The position numbers and the translations under genes were made by a program. The notes beneath the pieces are model-generated. The model did no database searches. It was not told the DNA's origin and was given only the letters and a program-made list of their open reading frames with translations. Positions 55,646 to 62,979 of a stretch of DNA of 64,000 bases are shown here, one piece after another. Source of the stretch: an uncultured Alphaproteobacteria bacterium (GTDB taxonomy: Bacteria; Pseudomonadota; Alphaproteobacteria; Bin95); assembly GCA_937891825.1 (NCBI GenBank), contig CALAHN010000089.1, forward strand, positions 1 to 64,000. The letters run 5' to 3'. Every line of letters begins with the position of its first letter. Positions within the stretch are counted from its first letter, which is position 1.

Positions 55646-55870
55646 ATGCGGTTCGAAATCGAATATTGCGGCGTTTGAAACTATGAACCAAGGGCTCGCC
55701 GTGCGCGAGATTTGATCTGGGCCTTGACCCCGTCGGCGGATATCGCGCTGATCCGCAAGGGCGGCGGAGTGTTCGAGATTGCCCGCGACGGGGCCAAGAT
55801 GTTCTCGAAGAAAGTCTCTGGCCGATTTCCGGAAGAGCATGAAATCAAGAGTATGGCGGTAAACGCTTAA
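55646..55870 (+). CDS. SelW-like (Rdx family) selenoprotein with in-frame UGA
   Basis: Thioredoxin-like Rdx/SelT-SelW-SelH protein of 74 residues. Reading ATG 55646 through TGA 55676-55678 gives YCGVUNYEPRA, i.e. the CxxU redox motif (C8, Sec11), then GGGVFEIARDG, FSKKVSGRFPE and a normal TAA at 55868. Sequence after the TGA fits SelW as well as before it (compare mammalian SelW YCGAU and HSKK), so this is neither two ORFs nor a random stop. A hairpin follows the TGA at SECIS-like distance. ATG 55646 is chosen because AGGGAG lies 9 bases upstream; ATG 55637 abuts the AGGGAG. It follows the esterase by 15 bases and overlaps the convergent ATP12 gene stop. Conventional calling would miss or split it. 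Confidence 0.8.
55676..55709 (+). promoter_or_regulatory. Predicted bacterial SECIS: UGA codon plus downstream hairpin
   Basis: After TGA (55676-55678), the mRNA folds as CTCGC (55695-55699), loop CGTGC, GCGAG (55705-55709): a 5-bp perfect stem whose loop starts 21 bases after the TGA and has G and U at loop positions 2 and 3. Known bacterial SECIS elements lie directly after the UGA inside the reading frame, with the apical loop about 16-37 bases away and a G near its start. CCA (55688-55690) and TGG (55718-55720) can add an outer pairing. The stem is short, so I keep confidence moderate. Confidence 0.55.
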
Positions 55871-56559
55871 CGCAAGCTCTCAATAAACGCGCCGATATCG
55901 GCCATATCGGCTTGCCGGCGCGTGAGCAGCTTGCGCGCGTCGGCGTCCTCGCCCCAATGCTCAAGCTGGAACGCGAGGTCGACTTCGGCCGCCTGGGATG
56001 CGGCGAGCGCATCAAGGCGCCCGTCCAGCAGGGCGAGCGCTACCACGGCCGATCCGGCGACCTGCGCGGCTGCGTGGCCGGCGGTCAGGCGATAGGGGTC
56101 GAGCCGATCAAGCTGGGCCTGGATCGCATCCAGCGCTTTCGGCGGCTGCGCGACGGGCATGATCCCATCGACGACCGTCAATGCCGCGCCGTGGCGGTCC
56201 CGCAGCCACGCCAGTAATGGCGACCACGCCGCGTCCTGGACCTGGCGGAGCAGCGCGGGCGAGGCGGCGCGGTAGCAGACGAGGTCCGTCTGTGCGATCC
56301 GGGCAATTTCCTCGATGAAGGTCTCAGGCGTCTGGCTGACCCGCTCGATCGCGGCATAGGCGAAAGCTGTCATCGGCATCGTCGCCATGTCGAGCTTGTC
56401 GCCCTGGCCGTTCCATTCGGCCGCCGAGGCCGCCGCGAGCGCGGCCGTCGGCAGGATCATCTCCATCCGGCCCGGCGTCCGGACCGGCCGCCCGTCGAGG
56501 CAAACGCGATATCCGCTTTCGGCCGCCTCGACCGCAGCTTCCTTGAAGAACCGCTTCAT
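55867..56559 (-). CDS. ATP12-family F1-ATPase assembly chaperone
   Basis: A 230-residue protein of the ATP12 family, which in mitochondria and alphaproteobacteria binds the F1 alpha subunit during ATP synthase assembly. KRFFKEAAVE, VCLDGRPVRTPGR, AAEWNGQGDKLDMATMPMTAFAYAAIERV, TDLVCYRA and AFQLEHWGEDADA-like sequence are typical. No signal peptide. Its stop overlaps by 3 bases that of the convergent SelW gene. It overlaps the HAD gene by 4 bases. Confidence 0.93.
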   Translation of the reverse strand: MKRFFKEAAVEAAESGYRVCLDGRPVRTPGRMEMILPTAALAAASAAEWNGQGDKLDMATMPMTAFAYAAIERVSQTPETFIEEIARIAQTDLVCYRAASPALLRQVQDAAWSPLLAWLRDRHGAALTVVDGIMPVAQPPKALDAIQAQLDRLDPYRLTAGHAAAQVAGSAVVALALLDGRLDALAASQAAEVDLAFQLEHWGEDADARKLLTRRQADMADIGAFIESLR

Positions 56560-57230
56560 CGCGCTTTCCCTATCAGCGTCAGCACGGCGGGCGCCACTTC
56601 GTCATAGCGATGCAAAACAGCCTTGGCGCCATGCAGGGTCAATTCCTCCGGCGGATGATAACCCCAGGCGACGCCGAGGGCGTGCGCCCCGGCAGACCGC
56701 GCCATCGCCATGTCATAGGCGGTGTCGCCCAGGACGACCGTGGTTTCAGGCGAAGCGGCCATTTCGGCGATGGCGTCGTTCAGAATGTGCGGGCTTGGCT
56801 TGCTCGGTCCGTCATCCGCGGTTTTGAGGATCGCGAAATGGCCTTTGAGGCCGTGACGCTCCAACGTCTTCGCCAGACCGCGGCGGCCTTTGCCGGTTGC
56901 GACGCCGAGCCTGATATCCGCCGCGGCCAGGTCCTCTAGCGCGGCGATGACGCCGGGGTAGAGCGGCTCCTCGAAGGCCGCGTCATGGGAGAATTCCAGA
57001 AACGCCGTGCGGAAGCCGTCCACCAGCAGCGCCAGAAGCGCCGGCGACGCGGCGGGCGCCAGCGCCTGGAGGGCGTGCGGCAGGGCGAGGCCGACCGTTC
57101 GCCGGATCGCTTCGTCGTCCGGCCGCGGCAGCCCCTGCGCCCGCCACGATGCATCGACGGCGGCGATGATCCGGCGCTGGCTGTCGACCAGGGTGCCGTC
57201 GCAGTCGAATATGGCGAGCCGCGTGCTCAT
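56556..57230 (-). CDS. HAD-IA phosphatase (Gph-like)
   Basis: A 224-residue HAD hydrolase. FDCDGTLVDS holds the nucleophile and acid Asps, GVATGKGRRGL the Ser/Thr motif, KPSPHIL the Lys, and VVLGDTAYDMAMARSAGAHALGVAWGYH the metal Asp. The helical cap lies between. It resembles phosphoglycolate phosphatase and pyrophosphatase PpaX types; the substrate is uncertain. Overlaps rluC upstream and the ATP12 gene downstream, part of a crcB-rluC-HAD-ATP12 string seen in related bacteria. Confidence 0.9.
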   Translation of the reverse strand: MSTRLAIFDCDGTLVDSQRRIIAAVDASWRAQGLPRPDDEAIRRTVGLALPHALQALAPAASPALLALLVDGFRTAFLEFSHDAAFEEPLYPGVIAALEDLAAADIRLGVATGKGRRGLAKTLERHGLKGHFAILKTADDGPSKPSPHILNDAIAEMAASPETTVVLGDTAYDMAMARSAGAHALGVAWGYHPPEELTLHGAKAVLHRYDEVAPAVLTLIGKAR

Positions 57231-58219
57231 CGACCGGCCGCGAGGAACGGATCGGGCAGAGCGGCCGGGTCGAAGCCGAATGCGTCGAGCGCCGCCTTGA
57301 AAGCGTCGGACGGCTCCGCTTCGACAAAGAGGCGTCCCTTGCCGGAAGGGTGCGGCAGGTCGAGGCTGCGGGCATGCAGCAGCATCGCCTTGGGCAGTTC
57401 GAAACCTGGCAGGTAGGCGTCCTGGCCGCCGTATTTGCCGTCGCCCAGGATGGGATGGCCGATGGCCGCCATGTGCGCCCGTAACTGATGCGTGCGGCCC
57501 GTCAGCGGCAGGAGCGCCACGAGCGCCGCGAAGCGGCCGGCGCGCTCCAGCACCGCATAGTCGGTGATCGCGCGGTCGCCGTCGGGGTTGTCCCAGACCA
57601 TGCGCTCGTGGCCCTTGCCGCCGCCCTTGGCGAGCGGCAGATCGATCGTGCCGGCAAGCGGGTTTGGCAGGCCGGCGACGATGGCCCAGTAGACCTTGCG
57701 GGCCGTTCGGTCCCGGAAGGCTTTCGCCAAGGCCGCCGCGCTCGCCGCTGTCTTGCCAAGCGCCAAAACGCCGGACGTATCCCGGTCCAGCCGGTGAACC
57801 AGCCGGGGCTTTTCGCTGTCCCCGGCCATCGCCGCCAGCAGACCGTCGACATGGCGCGTCGTGCCGCTGCCGCCCTGGCTCGCGAGGCCTTCGGGCTTGT
57901 TCAGCACCAGGGCATAGTCGTCCTCGAAGATGATCGAACGCCGGATCAGCGCCGCATCGGCCTCCGAGATCGCCGGTTTCGGCCGCGGTTTCGGCGCGCT
58001 CTCCGGGTTGGGAGCGCCCAGGGGCGGGACGCGCACGCTCTGGCCGGCTTCAAGCCGGTCGGCGGGCTTCGCGCGCTTGCCGTCGATGCGCACCTGGCCG
58101 GAGCGGGTCAGTTTCTGCAGCCGGGATTGCGGCAGGGCGGGGTAATGCCGCTTGAACCAGCGGTCGAGCCGGACCCCAGCTTCATCCTCGTTGACTTGAA
58201 CCGTCGTAACGCCTGTCAT
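57227..58219 (-). CDS. rluC: RluC-family 23S rRNA pseudouridine synthase
   Basis: Isomerises specific uridines of 23S rRNA. The 330-residue protein has an N-terminal S4 RNA-binding domain (LDRWFKRHYPALPQSRLQKLTRSGQVRIDG), a linker rich in Pro/Lys, and the catalytic domain with VLNKPEGLASQGG and HRLDRDTSGVLAL (catalytic Asp, about residue 142), then LTGRTHQLRAHMAAIGHPILGD. Start ATG 58219; the open frame continues further upstream inside crcB without homology. Overlaps crcB and the HAD gene by 4 bases each. Confidence 0.92.
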   Translation of the reverse strand: MTGVTTVQVNEDEAGVRLDRWFKRHYPALPQSRLQKLTRSGQVRIDGKRAKPADRLEAGQSVRVPPLGAPNPESAPKPRPKPAISEADAALIRRSIIFEDDYALVLNKPEGLASQGGSGTTRHVDGLLAAMAGDSEKPRLVHRLDRDTSGVLALGKTAASAAALAKAFRDRTARKVYWAIVAGLPNPLAGTIDLPLAKGGGKGHERMVWDNPDGDRAITDYAVLERAGRFAALVALLPLTGRTHQLRAHMAAIGHPILGDGKYGGQDAYLPGFELPKAMLLHARSLDLPHPSGKGRLFVEAEPSDAFKAALDAFGFDPAALPDPFLAAGR

Positions 58220-58605
58220 GCAAACCCCCGGGCCACGCGGAGGCCAATCAAGAAACCCGCGAACGCGATGACGACCGACGCCATGACATAACCGAAGGCG
58301 GCCAAAAGGTCGCCCCGCTGCCAGAGCGCGATCGCATCCAGTGAAAATGTCGAAAAGGTCGTGAAGCCGCCAAGCACGCCGACGCCGAGCAACAGCCGCG
58401 CATTCTCCGCCTGGCGCCCGTCGCCCAGGAGCCCGTGCGCCATGGCGCCGACCAGGAGGCCCATGGCGAGCGATCCCGCGACATTGCAGAGCAACGTGCC
58501 CCAGGGGAAGCCAAGCCCCAGCAAGCGGCTGGCCGCCAGCCCGACGCCATAGCGGAGCCCGGCCCCGAGCCCGCCGCCAGCCATCACCAGGAGAACGCCG
58601 GTCAT
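58216..58605 (-). CDS. crcB: Fluoride ion channel (CrcB/Fluc)
   Basis: A 129-residue four-helix membrane protein that exports fluoride as a dimer. MAGGGLGAGLRYGVGL, the conserved GTLLCNVAGS (Asn in helix 2), and LGGFTTFSTFSLD (Phe/Thr ion path, about residues 82-95) are diagnostic. Start ATG 58605 overlaps the rarA stop; an upstream start (58647) would lie inside rarA. No fluoride riboswitch is visible, as the gene sits within an operon. Confidence 0.93.
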   Translation of the reverse strand: MTGVLLVMAGGGLGAGLRYGVGLAASRLLGLGFPWGTLLCNVAGSLAMGLLVGAMAHGLLGDGRQAENARLLLGVGVLGGFTTFSTFSLDAIALWQRGDLLAAFGYVMASVVIAFAGFLIGLRVARGFA

Positions 58606-59918
58606 GCGCCTGAACCGCCCGCGCGCTCGGAGCGGAGCTTCGCCCAATAGGCCAGGCGCTTCTGGGCCTCGCGCTCGAAGCCGCGTTCGACGGGGCGATA
58701 GAACTGTTCGCGCGCCATGCCGTCGGGGAAATAGTTCTGACCGGAGAAGCCGTCCTCAGTGCTATGGTCGTAGGCATAGCCGTCGCTATAGCCAAGGTCT
58801 TTCATGAGCTTCGTCGGCGCGTTCAGGATGTGCTTGGGCGGCATCAGGGAGCCGGTTTGCTTGGCGGCGCGCATCGCTTCGCCGAACGCCTTGTAGACCG
58901 CATTGGATTTCGGCGCGATGGCGAGATAGACCACGGCCTCGGCGATGGCGAGTTCGCCCTCGGGCGATCCGATCCGCTCGAAATGCTCCCAGGCCGCGAG
59001 CGCCAGCGGCAGCGCCTGCGGATCGGCGAGGCCGACGTCTTCAGCGGCGAAGCGCGCGACCCGTCTTGCGATATAGCGGGGGTCTTCGCCGCCGGTCAGC
59101 ATTCGCGCCAGCCAGTAGAGCGCGGCGTCGGGGTCGGAGCCGCGCATCGATTTGTGCAGGGCCGAAATCAGATTGTAGTGCCCTTCCTGGGCCTTGTCGT
59201 AGATCGGCGCGCGCTTTTGCGCGACCACGGAAAGGGCCGCGACATCCAGCACCGGCTCCGCCGGCATGCGGACCAGTTCGTCCGCCAGGTTCAGGAGATA
59301 GCGCCCGTCGCCGTCCGCCATCGCCTTCAGCGCCTGACGGGCGCCGGCATCGAGCGGCAGCGGCCGGCCGGCGTCCGCTTCCGCGCGCGCGATCAGGCGC
59401 TCCAGCGCCGCGTCGTCCAGGCGCGACAGCACCAGCACCTGACAGCGGGAGAGCAGGGCGGCGTTCAACTCGAACGACGGGTTCTCGGTCGTCGCGCCGA
59501 CCAGAACGACGACGCCTTCCTCGACATAGGGCAGGAAGCCGTCCTGCTGCGCCCTGTTGAAGCGATGGATTTCGTCGACGAACAGCAATGTGCCGCGCCC
59601 CATCTCCCGGCGGCGCTTGGCTTCCTCGAAGGCTTTGCGCAAATCCGCGACCCCGGAGAAGACCGCCGACAGGGATACGAACTCCAGATCGACGGCGCCG
59701 GCGAGCAGGCGGGCGATCGTCGTCTTGCCGCAACCGGGCGGGCCCCAGAGGATCAGCGACGCGAGGCGGCGTTCCTGGAGCATGCGGCGGAGCGGCGCGG
59801 CCGGCCCGAGCACGCCATCCTGGCCGACGACCTCGTCCAGGGTCTTCGGGCGAAGCCGGTCCGCGAGCGGCCGCGGCGCGGCTTTCTCCAGTCCGGCTGC
59901 TTCAAATAATGAGGCCAT
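58602..59918 (-). CDS. rarA: Replication-associated recombination protein A (AAA+ ATPase)
   Basis: A 438-residue clamp-loader-like ATPase that acts at stalled replication forks. LADRLRPKTLDEVVGQDGVLG, GPPGCGKTTIARLLA (Walker A, about 59-67), LFVDEIHRFNRAQQDGFLP (Walker B), GATTENPSFELNAALLSRCQVL (sensor 1), and C-terminal YDHSTEDGFSGQNYFPDGM. Full length and complete. It abuts the HtrA gene (1-base junction) and overlaps crcB. Confidence 0.95.
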   Translation of the reverse strand: MASLFEAAGLEKAAPRPLADRLRPKTLDEVVGQDGVLGPAAPLRRMLQERRLASLILWGPPGCGKTTIARLLAGAVDLEFVSLSAVFSGVADLRKAFEEAKRRREMGRGTLLFVDEIHRFNRAQQDGFLPYVEEGVVVLVGATTENPSFELNAALLSRCQVLVLSRLDDAALERLIARAEADAGRPLPLDAGARQALKAMADGDGRYLLNLADELVRMPAEPVLDVAALSVVAQKRAPIYDKAQEGHYNLISALHKSMRGSDPDAALYWLARMLTGGEDPRYIARRVARFAAEDVGLADPQALPLALAAWEHFERIGSPEGELAIAEAVVYLAIAPKSNAVYKAFGEAMRAAKQTGSLMPPKHILNAPTKLMKDLGYSDGYAYDHSTEDGFSGQNYFPDGMAREQFYRPVERGFEREAQKRLAYWAKLRSERAGGSGA

Positions 59919-61333
59919 CAGCCGATTTCGAGCGCCAGGCGCCGGTCGCCGCGAAGGACGACGATCTTCCAGCGCCGCGGCCGCTCATCGATGGCCCTGA
60001 GCGCATCGTCGACCAGGCTGATCTCCCGCCCGTTGATAGTCTCGATCACGTCGCCGGGCCTAAGCCCGAGGCGGCGGGCGTAGCCGTTGGCTTTCAGGCG
60101 GAGGACCACGACCCCGTCGCCCTTGATCTCCATGCCCAGTTCTTCCTTCAGGGCCGGGGAGAGGTTGGCGATTTCCGCCCCGTCGAGCGGCGATTCGGCG
60201 TCGATCTGCGTCGTATTGCGCGGCGGGATCTCCGGCGGCGGCTCCAGGAGCGGGGCGGCCCGATAGATCCGTCCGTTCCGCCAGTACTCGATGCCGACCC
60301 GGTCGCCGATGGTCTTGGTGGAGACGCGGAAGCGCAATTCCAACGGATCGCCGACGGGGCGGCCATCGACCGCCAGCACGACGTCGCCTTGCTTCAGGCC
60401 AGCTTCCGCCAATGCGCCATTCGGATCGACCCCATCCAGCAGGACGCCGCGCGGCGGCGAAAGCCCGAGCGCCGCCCCCAGATCCGCCGTCACTTCCTGG
60501 CCGTGCGCGCCGAGCCAGGGACGAACGACGCGCTGGCCGGTCCGGGCCGCTTCGACCATGCGGGCGACGAGGCTGGCGGGGATGGCGAAGCCAATGCCCA
60601 TGCTGCCGCCGCTATTGGAGTAGATCGCGGTGTTCACGCCGACGACCTCGCCGTTCATGTCGATCAGGGCGCCGCCGGAATTGCCTGGATTGATGGCGGC
60701 GTCGGTCTGAATGAAGACGCCGAAATCCGTGAGCCCCGGACGCGAGCGCGCCAGGGCCGAGACGATGCCGCTGGTGACGGTCTGGCCGACGCCGAAGGGA
60801 TTGCCGATCGCCAGCACCAGATCGCCGACTTCAACGGAATCCGGCGCCGCGATGACGGCTGATGGAATGCGGGCGCCGGCGGTATCGATCCTCAGAACGG
60901 CCAGGTCGGCGCGATCGTCGGACTGGACGATGGTCGCCTCGAACTCGCGCCGATCGTTCAGAACGACGCGGATCTCGTCGGCGCCTTCGATGACGTGATG
61001 GTTGGTGACGACGAGCCCGCTTGGATCGACGATGACGCCGGACCCGAGCGAGCTTTCCGTCCGTTCCCGTTCGCCGCCCAGGGCATCGCCGAAGAAGCGC
61101 CGGAAAAACGGATCGTTGAAGAGCGGCGAGACCCGGCGCTGCCGCACCTTGGTGCGCGTGAAGATGTTGACGATCGCCGGCGCCACGTCGCGCACCAGCG
61201 GCGCGAAGGATAACTGCACCTGTTCCCGGCTTTCGGGCAGGACGCGCGTTTCCGCTTCGACCGGAAGCGGCGCGCCGGTCAGACCGAGCGCTCCGATCAT
61301 CCAGGCGACGGCGCATATGAGGGGACGTTTCAT
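59918..61333 (-). CDS. degP: Do/HtrA-family periplasmic serine protease
   Basis: A 471-residue envelope quality-control protease/chaperone. A signal peptide (residues 1 to about 28, VAWMIGALGLTGAPLPVEA) precedes a trypsin-like domain. The catalytic triad is His in VVTNHHVIEG (about 110), Asp in DRADLAVLRID (about 141) and Ser in PGNSGGALID (about 216). Two PDZ domains follow (about 265-360 and 385-465). Length and double PDZ fit DegP/DegQ (MucD-like). It leads the htrA-rarA-crcB-rluC-HAD-ATP12 string. Confidence 0.94.
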   Translation of the reverse strand: MKRPLICAVAWMIGALGLTGAPLPVEAETRVLPESREQVQLSFAPLVRDVAPAIVNIFTRTKVRQRRVSPLFNDPFFRRFFGDALGGERERTESSLGSGVIVDPSGLVVTNHHVIEGADEIRVVLNDRREFEATIVQSDDRADLAVLRIDTAGARIPSAVIAAPDSVEVGDLVLAIGNPFGVGQTVTSGIVSALARSRPGLTDFGVFIQTDAAINPGNSGGALIDMNGEVVGVNTAIYSNSGGSMGIGFAIPASLVARMVEAARTGQRVVRPWLGAHGQEVTADLGAALGLSPPRGVLLDGVDPNGALAEAGLKQGDVVLAVDGRPVGDPLELRFRVSTKTIGDRVGIEYWRNGRIYRAAPLLEPPPEIPPRNTTQIDAESPLDGAEIANLSPALKEELGMEIKGDGVVVLRLKANGYARRLGLRPGDVIETINGREISLVDDALRAIDERPRRWKIVVLRGDRRLALEIG

Positions 61334-61390
61334 GGCCTCACCCTATTCGATATTGCATCCGATGGAGATAGGCCCGATTGCGGGACCGCG

Positions 61391-62620
61391 CTACCCGGCA
61401 GCGTGCGCAAGCGGACTCATCGGCTCCGCCTCGATATGTGACGCTCGGAGCGCCGCGACAATCCGGTCCAGATGCTCGCGGCCCTCGGTCTCCAGCACGA
61501 AGTCGATCTGGGTCGCTTTGATCGGCACGTCGAACGACAGGCGCTCATGCCGGACTTCCAGCACATTGCCGCCTTGCTCGGCGATGATGCGGGTCGTCAG
61601 CGCCAGCGATCCCGGCTGGTCGGGGGCCTCGACCCTGAGACGGACGATCCGTCGCTCGCGGGCCAGGCCGCGCAACAGCGCCTGGGCCAGGATGAAGCTA
61701 TCGATATTGCCGCCGGAAAGGATGAGGCAGACCCGCCTGCCAGTGAAGCGCTCGGGCTCCGCCATCACGGCCGCGAGCGCCGCGGCGCCAGCGCCCTCGG
61801 CGACGGTTTTCTCGATCTCCGCCAGGGTTTCGACCGCAATCTCCAGATGCGCCTCATCGACAAGGACGATCCTGTCGGCGCGGTCCCGGATAATCGGCAG
61901 CGTCAGCTTGCCGGGCGCCTTTACCGCGATGCCTTCCGCGAGCGTCGGCGCCGGCGCCGGCGCCGCGCGGTTTTCCAGCGCCGCCAACATGGACGGATAG
62001 TGCGCCGCCTCAACCCCGGTCAGCCGCGCGGCGGGCATGGCCTCCTGCAAGGCGACAGCGATGCCGGCGAACAGGCCGCCGCCGCCGATCGGGATCACGA
62101 CGTCATCGAACGGAACGCCGCGCTCCGCTAGTTCCAGGCCGATCGTGCCCTGGCCGGCGATCACATGGGGATCGTCATAGGGATGGATGAATGTGGCGTT
62201 CCGCTCCTGCTCGAGACGGCGGGCGACGACGCCGGCCTCCTCAAGCGAGGCGCCCTCCAGGATCGCTTCGGCGCCGAAACGCCGGACGCCGGCGACCTTG
62301 GTATAGGGCGTGAATGCCGGCATGACGATCGCCGCCGGCGCCCCAAGGCGGCTGGCATGGTAGGCCACGCCCTGCGCGTGATTGCCGGCCGAGGCCGCGA
62401 CGACGCCGCGCTTGCGCGCCGCTTCGGACAGGGAGAGCAGCTTGAACAAGCTGCCGCGGTCCTTGAACGAGGCCGTATATTGCAGGTTCTCGAACTTCAG
62501 CCAGATTTCAGCCCCGAACATCGCGGAGAGCGTGCGCGAGCAGGTCAGCGGCGTGTCGACGATCTGTCCCCGAATCGCCGCCGCGGCTTCACGGACGAAG
62601 GCCGGCGAAATCTCGATCAA
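61391..62620 (-). CDS. ilvA: Threonine ammonia-lyase with ACT-like domain
   Basis: PLP enzyme converting threonine to 2-oxobutyrate. The 409-residue protein has LQYTASFKDRGS with the PLP Lys (about residue 51), AASAGNHAQGVAYHA, VVIPIGGGGLFAGIAVAL, and SGGNIDSF (phosphate/cofactor loop). Residues about 330-405 form an ACT domain, giving the shorter catabolic/single-ACT type rather than the ~515-residue IlvA. TTG at 62620 is the apparent start, 2 bases after the stop of the upstream membrane protein gene. Stop-to-start gap to the htrA gene is 57 bases. Confidence 0.92.
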   Translation of the reverse strand: MIEISPAFVREAAAAIRGQIVDTPLTCSRTLSAMFGAEIWLKFENLQYTASFKDRGSLFKLLSLSEAARKRGVVAASAGNHAQGVAYHASRLGAPAAIVMPAFTPYTKVAGVRRFGAEAILEGASLEEAGVVARRLEQERNATFIHPYDDPHVIAGQGTIGLELAERGVPFDDVVIPIGGGGLFAGIAVALQEAMPAARLTGVEAAHYPSMLAALENRAAPAPAPTLAEGIAVKAPGKLTLPIIRDRADRIVLVDEAHLEIAVETLAEIEKTVAEGAGAAALAAVMAEPERFTGRRVCLILSGGNIDSFILAQALLRGLARERRIVRLRVEAPDQPGSLALTTRIIAEQGGNVLEVRHERLSFDVPIKATQIDFVLETEGREHLDRIVAALRASHIEAEPMSPLAHAAG

Positions 62621-62622
62621 AA

Positions 62623-62979
62623 CTACAGCACCCCCAACAGACGGCCCGGAGCGAGCGCGAACAGAAAGGCGGCGATCAACCCCACACAGGTTCCGAGCAT
62701 CGCATATCGATGGCTGTCGATCTTCCCCTTTCTGACGGCGACGACTGCGTAGACCAGCGAGACTAGGGTAATGACGGATAGAATGTGGATCGGGCTCCAG
62801 CGGTCGCCATTGATTCCGGTGATCCAGAAGCTGGTGGTCGCGACAATGGTCATCAGCCCGACCCAGACTTTGCCCAGCTTGCGATGCAAGCGATCGCCCT
62901 TCGGACGAAATGCCATAATTGCCGCGATTGGCAGCGCGAAACTGGCCGCAGCCAGATGGACCAGGATGATAGGGCTCAT
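62623..62979 (-). CDS. DUF2306-like small membrane protein
   Basis: A 118-residue protein with four membrane helices. ILVHLAAASFALPIAAIMAFRPKGDRLHRKLGKVWVGLM contains the conserved His and the KG-x-x-LHRxxGxxW motif of DUF2306/YesX-type proteins; a last SHRYAMLG segment repeats the theme. Function is unknown. It overlaps the penicillin acylase gene by 4 bases and abuts ilvA. Confidence 0.85.
   Translation of the reverse strand: MSPIILVHLAAASFALPIAAIMAFRPKGDRLHRKLGKVWVGLMTIVATTSFWITGINGDRWSPIHILSVITLVSLVYAVVAVRKGKIDSHRYAMLGTCVGLIAAFLFALAPGRLLGVL

Noticed and set aside
55637-55678. Reading the SelW region as a tiny ORF ended by TGA, or as a decayed pseudogene
   Set aside because: Conservation continues on both sides in the same frame, no other disruption exists, and the TGA replaces the expected Cys/Sec exactly.
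61944-61966. GGCGCC repeats in the threonine ammonia-lyase gene
   Set aside because: Encodes a short Ala/Pro stretch in a GC-rich gene and is not a longer repeat or mobile element.
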